Assembly: GCF_932294415.1 (NCBI RefSeq)
Contig: NC_065544.1
Location: 23,349,351-23,413,350 of the forward strand
DNA: 64,000 nucleotides
Source of the DNA: Quercus robur
Taxonomy: Eukaryota; Streptophyta; Magnoliopsida; Fagales; Fagaceae
Reading direction: 5' to 3'
In this document: positions 12,513 through 23,428 of the stretch, one piece after another
Layout: every line of letters begins with the position of its first letter
How positions within the stretch are numbered: position 1 is the first letter of the stretch
Program-made: the position numbers and the translations under genes
The notes under the pieces: generated by a model
Seen by the model: only the letters and a program-made list of their open reading frames with translations
Told to the model about the DNA's origin: nothing
The model's database searches: none

Positions 12513-13000
12513 GGGTACGTTTGGTACACTGAATGTGGATTACAACAAGAATGGAAATCTTTATTATCAGAAATAAAATGTGTTGTAATGGAATAACTAA
12601 ACATATTCATTAGTTTGGTTGTAAATTGTAATACTAGAATAAAACTTATGATCTATTTTAGGAAAAATCTCATTCATACAATTATATTTCCCAGAAAATA
12701 ATATATTTTAAATTTTAGAGAGATGAGTTATTTTTTTATGATTTTTTATTTTCATAATTGTTAGGTGGATATGGAAAGTTTATTTATTTGGAAATATATT
12801 AATGTTAGAAATTATTACATCTATTAAGGAATAGCTATTACAACCCTTTTAGAGATGAATGGTTATTCCTCATTTTAAAGAATAGCCATTCATAAGGAAT
12901 GACTATTCCCTGTAATAAAAACATAATCAAACTATTGAATAACTAAACCATATGAATAACTATTACATTACAGTGCCTATTACAATCTACCAAACGTGCC
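12513..13000. mobile_element. MITE with TACGTTTGGTA-type inverted ends
   Basis: The left end is GGGTACGTTTGGTACACTG. The right end read on the other strand is GGCACGTTTGGTAGATTG. The inside is AT-rich, with several sequences like GGAATAGCTATTAC that are partly self-complementary. No clear target duplication was found, so the superfamily is uncertain; hAT is the likeliest. Confidence 0.55.
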
Positions 13001-13346
13001 ATTAATGTATCAAATTAACCTTGATTTGATTAATATTAAATAATTTTGTTTAATTGATATTTACATATTAAAAATCCACATAAAATTTTTCGTCCTAAAC
13101 CCCAAATTATGTTGAGCCTGAGTGGAATTATCACAGGTGACACCAGTCCAAGTGTAGCAACCAGGAGAGTCAGTGTTGTTCCCAGTTCCACCCTGGAATT
13201 GTTGATACTAAACAATTGGAAAAACCATTCAAGGCTCTCAAGTCATCTGGATTGCATGTCAGTGTCTCAGAATTCAGGTTTGGTAGTTGGAGACTTAGAC
13301 TTAGAGCCATCAAAACAAAGAACAAACAGATAAGTCAGAAGAACAT

Positions 13347-14020
13347 TTTAGGTGGATACCAATTGCCAAAGAGATGAAAGTAGAGAATGCAAAGTACTTC
13401 ACTATTATATATGCAATTCAAACAAGTGGGTTCGGACCTCGGTATTCGTTATCTTTTAATTTATCAAAAGTCTAAAGACTTGATTTTCATGCCAGTAAGT
13501 CAACGTAAGTATGGACAAAGCCATGTTGATAAGATTAAGATGGATGGCTATGTAGACGCGCTAGAGTGTAGAATTGTTCAACAGTTTTGACAGTAGTGTG
13601 GAAGTAGGTGATAAGCAAGTCTGGTTAAGTTTTTAAGTGGGCTCTAAGTAGGTAATTGATTGACTAATGGGCAATTTAAAATATAAGCAATCACAATTTC
13701 CCAAATTTCTTCAAAAAAATTTAACCAATTTCTACAATTCCTCTACCAAATTTTCACAACTTCCATGTATATGCACAAACAAATTTCTACTCTCAAACAC
13801 CCAAAAAAAAAAAAAACTCAAGTGTGCATATAACATTTGATTCTAAGCTGACTTTTTGTTTATTTTATATACTATTTATAAGTCCCACAATATTTTTTAT
13901 ATTAGCTTTATTTCAAATAATTTAAATTTAAACTTTTTAGAAATAAACTAGTTTTTAGTTTTTTTGTCTCACGTTAAATAAGCTACAAAAAATAAGCAAT
14001 TTTCAAACAAATACAATGTA
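13347..14020. other. Upstream flank of LRR pseudogene, no gene seen
   Basis: AT-rich DNA upstream of the minus-strand LRR pseudogene. The first bases past the start codon resemble the region upstream of the plus-strand paralogue, so part of the old promoter may be here. No recognisable coding sequence is present. Confidence 0.4.
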
Positions 14021-14367
14021 CCCGTTTGGTTTGGACATTTTACTGCGTTTCAGTGTTTGTGTTTTGGGCATGGACCCACGCTACAGTAAACGCAGTAAAT
14101 GCGTCCTCCTTTTTCTTTCTTCTTTTTTCACACGTTTCAGGAGTAATGCGGCTACTGTTCATGAATAGTAGCCGCAAATGTTGACTTTTTCACGGTGAAC
14201 AGTGCATCCATGCACTGTTCACAGACCCACAAATTCCACTTTTCAGCAACTTTTTCATTAAAAATGGATCACACGGCATTATTTACACATTTAAAAAATA
14301 TTTTGTTACAGTGTTTTCAGTTTCAGTTTTCAGTTTCAACAAAAATAAGCTCAATCCAAACAGACCC
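14021..14367. mobile_element. hAT-like MITE
   Basis: The ends are inverted: CCCGTTTGGTTTGGAC at the left and GGGTCTGTTTGGATTGAGC on the other strand at the right. AATGTA flanks both sides (14015-14020 and 14368-14373). The middle repeats CACTGTTCA and its relatives in both directions (around 14155-14225), so that part can form hairpins. There is no coding capacity. Confidence 0.7.
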
Positions 14368-14373
14368 AATGTA

Positions 14374-15105
14374 TTGATTTCTAAATTTCAATCTTTAAAC
14401 ACCCAAAAAAAGAAATTAAAAAACTACGTTATTGTCTACAATATTTAAACAAATTAGATAACTCATTAATTATGTGTGCATGTATCAATTGGCAAGTAGT
14501 GGGTTAAAGGATATTCCTAAATTTGGAGGAAATTTTTTTTTAGCAGCAACAAAGCCATCAACCCCATCCCCTAGATACCTTATCCAATGGAACCCAACCG
14601 AACAAATCACTACCAAGCCAAATCATCGGTTGAAGTTGTCAATTGAACAAAAGTAGCACAGTGACATGGTCTTGGAGTTGAAAATTGTCACCAATCACTG
14701 CAAGAATGTCATTATGGTCAATGGCCATTGCTTGCAAACATTGTAGGAAGAAGGAGAAATAAGACAACGGAGAGGGAAAAAAGGGAGGGGGGAGGGTGGG
14801 AGACTTGTGGGGCATAGTACATTAGGTGTTGGTTTTGATTTATTTATTTTATTGAAACTGGGCAAGAGAATATTTATACTTGAAAAAGGTAAGAAAAATA
14901 AGAATTTTAAAAAGCAATACATAAGCAAACAAATAAGTTAAATAAACTCAATAATCAAGTCAAACCAAAAGCACAAATATAGATAAGAAAAGGAGGGAAA
15001 ATATGTAGAAATGATGAACATTGGAGTATTGGACCCTCTTGCTAGAAACAATAAATTTACCATCAGCTGCAGTGATAGAATTTGATTGGTACGTTAGAGA
15101 CTTAA
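14374..15105. other. Intergenic, no gene seen
   Basis: Intergenic DNA between two small transposons, about 2 kb upstream of the plus-strand LRR gene. There is a purine-rich stretch at 14750-14810 on the plus strand. Nothing recognisable as coding or structural RNA was seen. Confidence 0.4.
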
Positions 15106-16230
15106 GGGTCCGTTTGGTTAGAGGAGTGGAAAAGTGGAAGGATGGAAAATTGTGGGAGGATGGAAAAGTAAGAGGATGGAAAATATTTAATTTTCTCTCA
15201 TGTGTGTTTGATTGGAGGGATGGAAAAATGGGAGGATGGAAAACTCTTTTGTTTGGTTGAAAAGAAAAGTGGGAGGATAGAAAAAGTAGTTTATATAAAT
15301 TGACTATTATACCCTTGTTATATAATTGGTAAAAAATAGATTTATTTATACTCATTAAATAATATAAAATTTACCAACTATTATATTTTTCAATAAGAAG
15401 TGTTACGTCCACAACATTTTTCGTAATACTTTCACAACAAAATTTATGTGAAAAGTTGTTACTAGTTCTAATTTGAACCCACCACTGAAATTATTTTTTT
15501 ACTCACCAATATTAACTAATAACAATCTGTTACTTAAAATTTATTGTGAAAATATTGTAGTAACATTTCTCAATTAGGATTTTTTATTTTTTATATTATT
15601 TCTCTTTTCAATCTTTTCATTACACCCATACGTTTTTGTTTTTTTTCTTTTTTCTTTTTTCTTTTTTCTATGCTATCTCCTCCACCACACACGTGATCTC
15701 TATCTCTACCCCTTCTTTTTCTTTTTCTTTTTCTCCACACATGTTCCAGCACTCTCATTCTCCATTCATCTTCTCCAGCTCGCTCTCTCTGGGTTTTTTT
15801 TTTTTTTTTCTTCTTCCTCCATACACGTTTTTCCTTATCTCTTTATCTCCCCCTTCTTTTCTTTCTTTTTCTCCCTCATTCAAGAAGTGCTTTCTCTCTT
15901 TTTTTTTTCTCCAGCTCCCGGTCTCTGGTGTTTTTTTTTTTTTTTTTTTTTTTTTTTAACTTGATTCCAGGATAGCCGTTGTGTTTGTGAGGAGGGAAGG
16001 TGGGAGAGGGCATTTGTGTAATTTCACGGTAAGAGCAGCTTTCTCTCCACAGTTTTCCTCCCGATTTGGGAGGAAAAAAATTGGTGGGTCCGGGAGGAAA
16101 AATTTCTCCCGGATTTTCCATCCTCTCTGTTTTCCTTTGCTTCCCAAACAGTGGAAAATACTGTTTTCCACACCATTTTCCACCCATTGTTTTCCATTCT
16201 CCCTATAATCCCTCCAACCAAACATAGTGT
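15106..16230. mobile_element. Non-autonomous TIR element upstream of LRR gene
   Basis: The left end is GGGTCCGTTTGGTTAGAGG. The right end, on the other strand, reads ACACTATGTTTGGTTGGAGG, and both ends continue with purine-rich GGATGGAAAA repeats. Two relatives occur at 48997-49503 and 57821-58512. The inside holds a long pyrimidine tract (15630-15958). No clean target duplication was found. It ends about 160 bp before the chosen start codon of the LRR gene, so it probably forms much of that gene's promoter region. Confidence 0.55.
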
Positions 16231-16390
16231 TAGAGTGATGTATGTTCCAATCAAAATTTGTGACGTCAGCATGACAAATATTGTGAGAGTGGGTGTTATA
16301 TGCTTAGCATTTCTGTGCCAGAATAGCATACACATTGCTTTTTTACTTTCTTTTTCTCTTGTATCTCTTTGGATTCTGATTCATACTAGG

Positions 16391-18352
16391 ATGGGCTTTC
16401 GAGGTTTCTGTTTATACTTGGCTTTATTGGCTCTCAGTTTGGAGCCACGGAACCTGAAATCTGAGGAACTGACATGCAATCCAAATGACTTGAGAGCCAT
16501 GGCTGGTTTCTCCAATTGTTTAGAGTCAGCAATTGCTGGGTGGAACAGCACTGTATCTCCTGATTGCTGCTCTTGGTCTGGAATCACTTGTGATAATTCC
16601 ACTGTTTCGGGAAGAAGGGTGGTTGGCTTGGAACTTGGTAGCAAAAGACTTACTGGGAAGATCTGTGAATCTTTGGCAGGATTGAATCAGTTGAGAGTTC
16701 TAAACCTCTCTCATAATTTCCTCTGGGGTTCCCTTCCTACTGAGTTGTTTAGTCTGCAAAACATAGAGATCATAGACTTAAGTAACAATGATTTTGTTGG
16801 GTCCATCAACAACAAAGGTATGTGTACAATATCTACAAGAATTCAAGTGCTTAATTTCTCTAATAACCATTTTTCTGGACAAGTTCCAAAAGATTTAGCA
16901 AATTGTACTTTTCTAAATCATCTCTCTTTTGATGGGAATAGTTTATCAGGGAGTTTGCCCGGAACTCTCTTCCAGCTAAAAAATCTTAGTGAACTGAATC
17001 TTCAGGGTAATAGGATATCTGGACCATTGAGTAATGGAATTGGTAACCTCTCTAACCTTGTCAAGATGGATATCTCCTCTAATTTGATTTCTGGAGTTCT
17101 TCCAGACATTTTTGGGAGCCTTGCAAGGCTTGAGCACTTCTCAGCCATGTCAAATTCATTCACTGGTCATTTGCCTAATTCGCTGGTAAACTCCCCATCA
17201 CTTCAAATGTTGAATTTGAGCAACAACTCTCTAAGTGGTCCAATCAATCTCAACTGTTCCGCAATGAAAAATCTTGTCTCCCTAGGCCTTGGTAGTAACC
17301 TATTCCTTGGTCCAATTCCTGATGGTCTTTCCTCCTGCAGAGGATTGAAAGCACTCAATCTTGCCCGCAACAACCTCGGCGGTGAACTCCCTAATAACTT
17401 CAAGAATTTGAAGTCTCTAACACAGCTCTCACTGTCAAACACTAAACTTAGTAATATATTATCAGCTCTTAGGATTCTACAACATTGTAGGAATTTAAGT
17501 ATGTTGGTACTTACAAGGAACTTTCTTGATGAACAAATTCCAAATGATGCGAGTCTGGAATTCAAAAACCTCAACAGTCTAATTCTTGCCAATTGTCAAC
17601 TCAGAGGTCCAATCCCACAATGGTTGAGTCGTTGCCACAAGTTGCAGTTGTTGGATTTGTCTAGGAATCATTTGGGGGGAAACATACCATCATGGTTCGG
17701 AAAGTTTGATTCTCTCTTTTACTTGGATTTGTCTAATAACTCTCTCAAAGGTGAGATACCAAAGAGCTTGACTGAACTACAAAGCCTCATAAGTGGGAAT
17801 ATCACAATAGAAGAGCCTGTCTCAAGCTTTCAATTTCAACTTGTTCAACAAGGTAGACCAACCTTAACTTATAGACAGATTTCAAGCTTTCGACCAACTT
17901 TAGACCTGAGTTACAACAATCTCCAAGGCCCAATCTGGCCAGATTTTTGGAATTTGAAACGACTCCATGTTTTGAACCTGAAAGGAAATAACCTATCCGG
18001 CCCTATTCCAAATAATTTATCAGGGATGAGAGACTTGGAGAAACTTGATTTGTCTCACAATAAACTATCAGGAGAGATACCCCGTTCAATGGTAAATCTT
18101 AGCTTTGTGTCAACTTTGGACGTATCCTATAATCATTTGTGTGGGGAAATCCCTAAAGGAGGTCAGTTCGATACTTTTCCCAGTACAAGCTTCGAGGGAA
18201 ACAATGGTCTCTGTCGTGCAGAGTACTGTACTTGTCAGTCTGAACAGACTTTTATCAGGAAGAAAAAAACGACAATTATTGGTCTACCATTTGAAATTGG
18301 AGCTGCTACAGGTTTTGTTCTAACTGTCAACTACTGCTTCTTGTCCCGATAG
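16391..18352 (+). CDS. Phytosulfokine-receptor-like LRR protein without kinase
   Basis: A 653-residue LRR protein closely resembles the outer part of the phytosulfokine receptor PSKR1. It begins with a hydrophobic signal-like segment (LYLALLALSL), then a cysteine-paired LRR N-cap (CNPNDLRAM ... DCCSWSGITCD). About 20 leucine-rich repeats follow, with an island region before TYRQISSFRPTLDLSYNNL, where PSKR-type receptors bind the sulfated peptide. The C-terminus has a hydrophobic stretch (IIGLPFEIGAATGFVLTVNY) and stops at 18350-18352, whereas PSKR1 continues into a cytoplasmic kinase. It would therefore be a receptor-like protein, possibly a co-receptor or decoy. The frame is open further upstream to 16151, but the methionine at 16391 directly precedes the signal-like segment. 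The stop aligns with a TTG codon in the minus-strand paralogue, so a short basic tail has been lost. Expression is unproven. Confidence 0.8.
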   Translation: MGFRGFCLYLALLALSLEPRNLKSEELTCNPNDLRAMAGFSNCLESAIAGWNSTVSPDCCSWSGITCDNSTVSGRRVVGLELGSKRLTGKICESLAGLNQLRVLNLSHNFLWGSLPTELFSLQNIEIIDLSNNDFVGSINNKGMCTISTRIQVLNFSNNHFSGQVPKDLANCTFLNHLSFDGNSLSGSLPGTLFQLKNLSELNLQGNRISGPLSNGIGNLSNLVKMDISSNLISGVLPDIFGSLARLEHFSAMSNSFTGHLPNSLVNSPSLQMLNLSNNSLSGPINLNCSAMKNLVSLGLGSNLFLGPIPDGLSSCRGLKALNLARNNLGGELPNNFKNLKSLTQLSLSNTKLSNILSALRILQHCRNLSMLVLTRNFLDEQIPNDASLEFKNLNSLILANCQLRGPIPQWLSRCHKLQLLDLSRNHLGGNIPSWFGKFDSLFYLDLSNNSLKGEIPKSLTELQSLISGNITIEEPVSSFQFQLVQQGRPTLTYRQISSFRPTLDLSYNNLQGPIWPDFWNLKRLHVLNLKGNNLSGPIPNNLSGMRDLEKLDLSHNKLSGEIPRSMVNLSFVSTLDVSYNHLCGEIPKGGQFDTFPSTSFEGNNGLCRAEYCTCQSEQTFIRKKKTTIIGLPFEIGAATGFVLTVNYCFLSR

Positions 18353-18559
18353 TCACTCTCATAGCCAAATAAGAAGGCAAAACATAAAAATTATAATTAG
18401 AGATTAAAGTAGGTGTATTTCAAAGAACAAAAATAATATGTATTACCTCTTATTTGATAGTGTGCCAGATTTCCTTGAGTTCATTTGGGAATCGGATTGG
18501 TGAAGTAATGTTAATGAAATCTTCTGTATGGTGTTTCTGTTCTTAATTATAAAGCATGT

Positions 18560-19396
18560 TGTAAACACTAAATTTCAAGTTTAGAAATCAAACAATCAAA
18601 ATAGTTTCACAAATGTATATTTGTATTAATGTATGAGTATGTACAATTCTCTAAAATTGAATCCTATTACAAAATAATACTCCTCTTATTCGACCTCCTT
18701 GAAAAATCTCTAATTCAAGTATAATCTTGATTCGAACACCAATGCTTCTCGATTTGATTGAGAAAATGATCAAAAGATCTTTGAAGTAGAATATCAATGA
18801 ATCTCTAACTATGTGTTTGTTAGGAATCCTTCATTCTTCTCGTTCTTCGTGTATTCTTTGAATGTTCTTTGTGTGTTCTTCGTCTTTGAAGATTGTAGTA
18901 GAAGTTCTTCGAGACTTTGGAGACTTGAATCCGTAGATCTTTATACTAACTTGCAATTTGAGATCTAGGAAGACCACTTGAATGATTTCTCTTTGAATGT
19001 GGTTAAGATTCGAAGGTTGAAGTTCTTGGAAGCTTTGGAGCTTAATTCCGACAGAGTTTCGAGACTTTTGAATGTGTGTGAATCCCCCAAAAAATTGAGA
19101 AGGATCTCTATTTATAGGAGTCTTGGGAAGACGTGATGACACATGATTGGCTATCATTAATAACATGTGTTATCATTTAAATTGAGGGACTTTATGTCTT
19201 GTTCTCCAAGGGATACATGACATTTTTTATTAGCCATAGTGATTTAATTTAAAATAACACATAACAGCTTTTAATTAGACTGCTTATCCCACTAAGTAAC
19301 ACGTGGCTTCTTGTGATTAGCCATTTTAAATGTACTACATGAATTTAGTGGTTTGACATGACAATTTGTGATTGGTAGAAAATTTCACTCTCTACA
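18560..19396 (-). mobile_element. Solo LTR, minus orientation
   Basis: The 837-bp segment starts TGTAAACAC and ends CTCTCTACA, flanked by perfect 5-bp duplications CATGT (18555-18559 and 19397-19401). Both ends carry the TGTA...TACA inverted motif. On the minus strand a TATAAATAGA box (about 19109-19118) precedes what would be the transcript start, which sets the orientation. No internal retrotransposon sequence remains. It lies about 200 bp downstream of the LRR gene. Confidence 0.8.
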
Positions 19397-19454
19397 CATG
19401 TAGTAGAAACACAGTAAATAATGTGTTGTATTAGTTGTGGCTGGTATCTTGCAA

Positions 19455-20098
19455 TCTATATATATCTAGAAGTTAAAGCGTAGTATTTATTGTTATCATG
19501 CTCTTATTGAGTCACCCCATCGTCATGGAGTCCAAATCTTCTGTTCCACTTTTCCTACTCCACCCTATGCTCCACCAATAAAAACTTGTCACATGTTCAC
19601 CTAACTAATTAAATACTACCATTATTGACTTATTAATACTACCATTATTAATTAATGGTAATAATTAATTAATTAGGTGAACATGCGGCAAGTTTTTATT
19701 GATGGAGTATAGGGTGGAGTAGGAAAAGTGAGACAAAAGATTTGGACTGATCGCCACGTCATTGGCCACATAAATAGTCTTATTCATATTTATTTTTGAC
19801 CTTTTAGTTTTTTTACAATACTAAATATATAAATATATTGGCTTTACAAATTCATCTTAGGTGGTTTTAATTTTACATATTCATCTACTTTAATTTTGAT
19901 CTTATAATTATATATAATAAATCAATGGAAAATCAAATAAAAGTATTATCTATATATATTCAACTTGGGCGGTTTTAATTTTACATATTATTTTGCCCCT
20001 TCATCTTCATTTATTTTGGCTCTTTTTATTCTCATCATCTTACTATAAATTTGCCACTCTCTCCTATTTTATGCATATTTTTTCCATACAAAAAATGT

Positions 20099-20153
<55 letters not shown>

Positions 20154-21320
20154 TTTTTTTTCATTTTTTGTTGGATTTTTTTATATTTTATTTTCCCTGT
20201 ATCTCTACCTTAGATTGATGAAAAAATTTCCCATATGAGGATCTCCTACTAGAGGTTCGTTCCCTTATTGTCTTATTATTAACTAATTAATATGTGTTCC
20301 TAAATAAAAGTATTTTTTATCATCTTATTTACAAAACTAAATATTTTTAATGAATGGTATTTTATGTTGATCTGAATTGGGGAAAAAAATATTATAATAT
20401 ATCATATATTGTGTTGTTATTAGATTTTAATTTATTTGGAAAATAACAAGATAATCTAGACAAGCTGATGAAGAACAGTTAGTGTTGTTGAAGACAATGG
20501 TCTTTGTCTAGTTTCTTTTCACTGTTTGTAAATATTATGTTTGATATATTAGTGAAAAATTGTTATGTCTTTATTATATGATGTTCTTAGATGCTTAAGT
20601 AATTGTTTTAAGCGTTTACAAATATTTTATATTGTTTTTCATCATCTTTATTTCATTAGTATGTTCTTTGAGATTTTTAAGAAAACAAATTCGATTTTGT
20701 TTTTAAAATTATTTATTTATCTATTCATTTTTCATATGTTGGATTATATGTTGATTAGATTATGACAACATTAACACAATACTTCTTTTTTTCACCAAAA
20801 AAAAAAAAAAAAAAAAACTTCTCTACTTTTTCCCCTTTGGAATTGTACTCTTGGTTTTTTTTTTTTTTTTTTTAAGGAAAAAGAATTGCAATTTTTTTTT
20901 TTTGAATTGTAGTTTTGTTGGGTTTTATTAATTTTTTAGATAAGTTTCTTGGTGTTTTTAATTGTATGGTAGAAAATTTCTAATTTGAGAAATTTTTTTT
21001 TAAAAACTAAAAGAAAAATTTTCAGATTTTATATAATTTTTAATGATACACAAAATATTATAATTAAATTTTATTAAAAAATTAATATTTTCACTAATTT
21101 ACCTTTTGAATTCTTAAGAAAATTTGTATTGTTTTGATTTGGTACAACAAAAATAATATATATTACATTTGTGATTGTCGCTATAATAAATTAAATTATG
21201 ATTATAAATTACATTACTATTTATTAAATTAGTCCAAAATGAAATTATAAATAAATTTAAAGAGAGTATGAGACCACTCTAAAAAAGTTATCACGCATAA
21301 CGCACAAGGTCCGAAACTAG
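19455..21320 (+). mobile_element. Complete non-autonomous Helitron
   Basis: It begins TCTATATATATCTAGAAG after A (19454) and ends CTAG (21317-21320) before T (21321), preceded by CGCATAACGCACAAGGTCCG. The body is the same family as 6622-8254: a GTAGTATTTATTG-like 5' region, a CT run at 20103-20148, then a GTATCTCTACCTTAG segment. At 19545-19735 a stretch including GCTCCACCAATAAAAACTTG recurs inverted, forming an extra internal foldback. No coding sequence is present. Confidence 0.8.
20103..20148. repeat. (CT)n microsatellite
   Basis: A pure CT run inside the Helitron, at the same relative place as in the other family members. Confidence 0.95.
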
Positions 21321-21669
21321 TTGTATTGTAATAGTTGTGATTGACTTCTCAGCTTCTTGTAAGAGCATCCACATTGGTGGAGCCATAATTTTAGTTATTT
21401 GGCTCTACCAAAAGCTATTTTATCTATTTTACAAACCACCCAACATCAGTGGTTTTATTTTAGCTTTCAACATAATAAAATAATATATTCACTACAATAA
21501 ACAACAATTACAACCACCGCCACCGCCATATGATAGCAAAAAATCGTCTAGTGTAACAATAATATTTTTTTAACCCCAAATTATATATATACAATTTTTT
21601 CTTTTTACTAAAACAATTTCTCAATTGTCAAGATAGCAAATAATCGTCTAGTGTAACACACTACAAGAA

Positions 21670-22010
21670 ATTTGTACTATTGCGGCGGGTGCAAAAACTA
21701 CTGCTATATGTCGCATATTGCGGCATTTTTTGGGACTGCCATAGCAACTCTAGTCTTTTGCAGCATCCTACAGCGGCAGGACATAAAACTGCCGCAATAT
21801 ATATGTTTTAGTGGCGTTAACTTAGATATAGTGTCTCTCCAAAATTCCGCCACAATAAATATACAATTTTGCACAGATACTATAGCAACAGTATAGAAAA
21901 CCACCACAATATGAAAGTTATAGCGGCATTGGGAAGACCACCGCAATAGGTACTCTTTTTTGCGACGCTTTTTCTTAGTTATAGCGGCGGGTTGGACCGC
22001 TGCAATAGAC
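21670..22010. repeat. CACTA left subterminal repeat array
   Basis: Multiple direct and inverted copies of a motif like ACTGCCGCAATA or TATAGCGGC occur between the terminal repeat and the leader. In En/Spm such arrays bind the element's own DNA-binding protein. Confidence 0.75.
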
Positions 22011-22188
22011 CTCTAAATTTCCCAATTCCAAAATTTCCCTCTGTTTTTTTCAGCTTCCCACTTATTAGGTTTTCACTTTTCACTTTTCCCATTTATCATT
22101 TTTCGGTTGGTAATTTTCCTCTCCAAACTCTCACTTCAGCCAAGCTTCCGTCGTCAACTCCATCTCCGTCGCCGCCGCCTCGCCGTCA

Positions 22189-23376
22189 CATTCTCTCTCT
22201 TGCTAAAGGTTTTAATCTGAGCTAACCCACTCGCTGGAGACTAAACCACTTGCACGCAGTAAGTTTCATTCCGATTTGTAAGTTTTATTTATTTTTATTT
22301 TATTTATTTATTTTATTTTTGTTGATTGATCGTCGGAGACTAACCCACTCATTGTGCGAGGAATGTTCTTCTTGGTCCATTCCCAACCCAACCCGACCTA
22401 CCTCATTCCCTTTCCATTCCAGTACCTTCCCTAGGGTTCCATCTCCATCTCCTCATCTCCCAATCCAAAGGTACTCTCCCTCTCTCTCTGATTCAACCAT
22501 TTTTGTTGCCTTTGATTTATGATTATGCATGTGAATATATATATTAGTTACTACTCCCTTTTTGGTTTCTGAGAAAGCAAGAAAAGAAAGAGAAACTTGT
22601 AGATCTTTAATTGCTCTGATGCTATTAAACCTTTGATTAAAAAAAATTCTTAGTTGTAATCTTTTCTATCTTTTCACCTTTCTTGCTGTATAATCGTGTG
22701 TCATGATCATTGGTAACTAAATCGAAATCGTAAAGTTGTGGTTGTGGTTGTGGCTGTAAGCTCTTGCATAAACTTTATTGTCCCTATTGCATTCTCTCTC
22801 TTGCCAAAGGTTTTAATCCAAGCTAACCCACTCACCGGAGACTAACCCACTCGCACGCGGAAAGTTTCATTCCGATTTGTAAGTTTTATTTATTTTTATT
22901 TTTCTTTATTTTATTTTTGTTGATTGATCGTCGGAGACTAACCCACTCATTGTGCAAGGAATGTTCTTCTTGGACCATTCCCAACCCGACCCGACCCGCC
23001 TCATTCCCTTTCCATTCCAGTACCTTCCCTAGGGTTCCATCTCCATCTTCTAATCTCCCAATCCAAAGGTACTCTCCCTCTCTCTCTAATTCAACCATTT
23101 TTGTTGCCTTTGATTTATGATTATGCATGTGAATATATATATTAGTTACTACTCCCTGTTTGGTTTTCGAGAAAACAAGAAAAGAAAGAGAAACTTGTAG
23201 ATCTTTAATTGCTCTGTTGCTATTAAACCTTTGATTAAAAAAATTCTTAGTTGTAATCTTTTCTATCTTTTCATCTTTCTTGTTGTATAATCGTGTGTCA
23301 TGATCATTGGTAACTGAATCAAAATCGTAAAGTTGTGGTTGTGGCTATGAGCTCTTGCATAAACTTTATTGTCCCT
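22189..23376. repeat. Tandem duplication in CACTA leader, ~601-bp unit
   Basis: The segment beginning ATTCTCTCTCTTGC (about 22189) is repeated at 22790 with about 95 percent identity, including CCGATTTGTAAGTTTT and TTGATTGATCGTCGGAGAC. Each copy includes sequence that looks like spliced leader. It is immediately followed by a C-run and the Copia-type insertion. The open frames in it match the tandem copies only and are probably not proteins. Confidence 0.85.
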
Positions 23377-23428
23377 GTGGCTTAGAGAACTTACAACCCC
23401 CCCCCCCAAAATCTGGTCTGGATAATAC

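Larger units (their letters stand above)
10215..13120. mobile_element. hAT-type element, non-autonomous, heavily invaded
   Basis: It is flanked by AGTGAAAT (10207-10214) and AGTGGAAT (13121-13128), an 8-bp target duplication with one mismatch lying in LRR coding sequence. The left end is CAGGGCCGAGGCC; the right end reads CAGGCTCAACAT on the other strand, so both ends start CAGG, as in many hAT elements. It holds a LINE relic (10861-12469) and a MITE (12513-13000). The element's own remaining sequence is about 800 bp and has no transposase. Confidence 0.6.
8485..13346 (-). pseudogene. Phytosulfokine-receptor-like LRR protein, broken copy
   Basis: Three separated blocks on the minus strand match the intact paralogue at 16391-18352. 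The N-terminus is 13121-13346 (start codon 13344-13346; ETLTCNPDDLRALNGFSNC is visible), LRRs are at about 9521-10214, and the C-terminus is 8485-8763 (stop 8485-8487). Block 1 is interrupted by a hAT element (10215-13120). The later LRRs and island region are missing, replaced by unrelated DNA (8764-9520). Small indels break the frame after GWN and after the PNIEI segment, and a CAG codon has become TAG near 9809. The surviving C-terminus has a membrane-segment-like stretch (IIGLLFKTGVATGFVLTAIC) and a basic tail, then stops with no kinase domain. It is certainly non-functional as it stands. Confidence 0.85.

Noticed and set aside
22250..23128. Repeated frames on both strands in the CACTA leader
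   Set aside because: They follow the 601-bp tandem duplication and are open on both strands; they look like leader exons and not protein.
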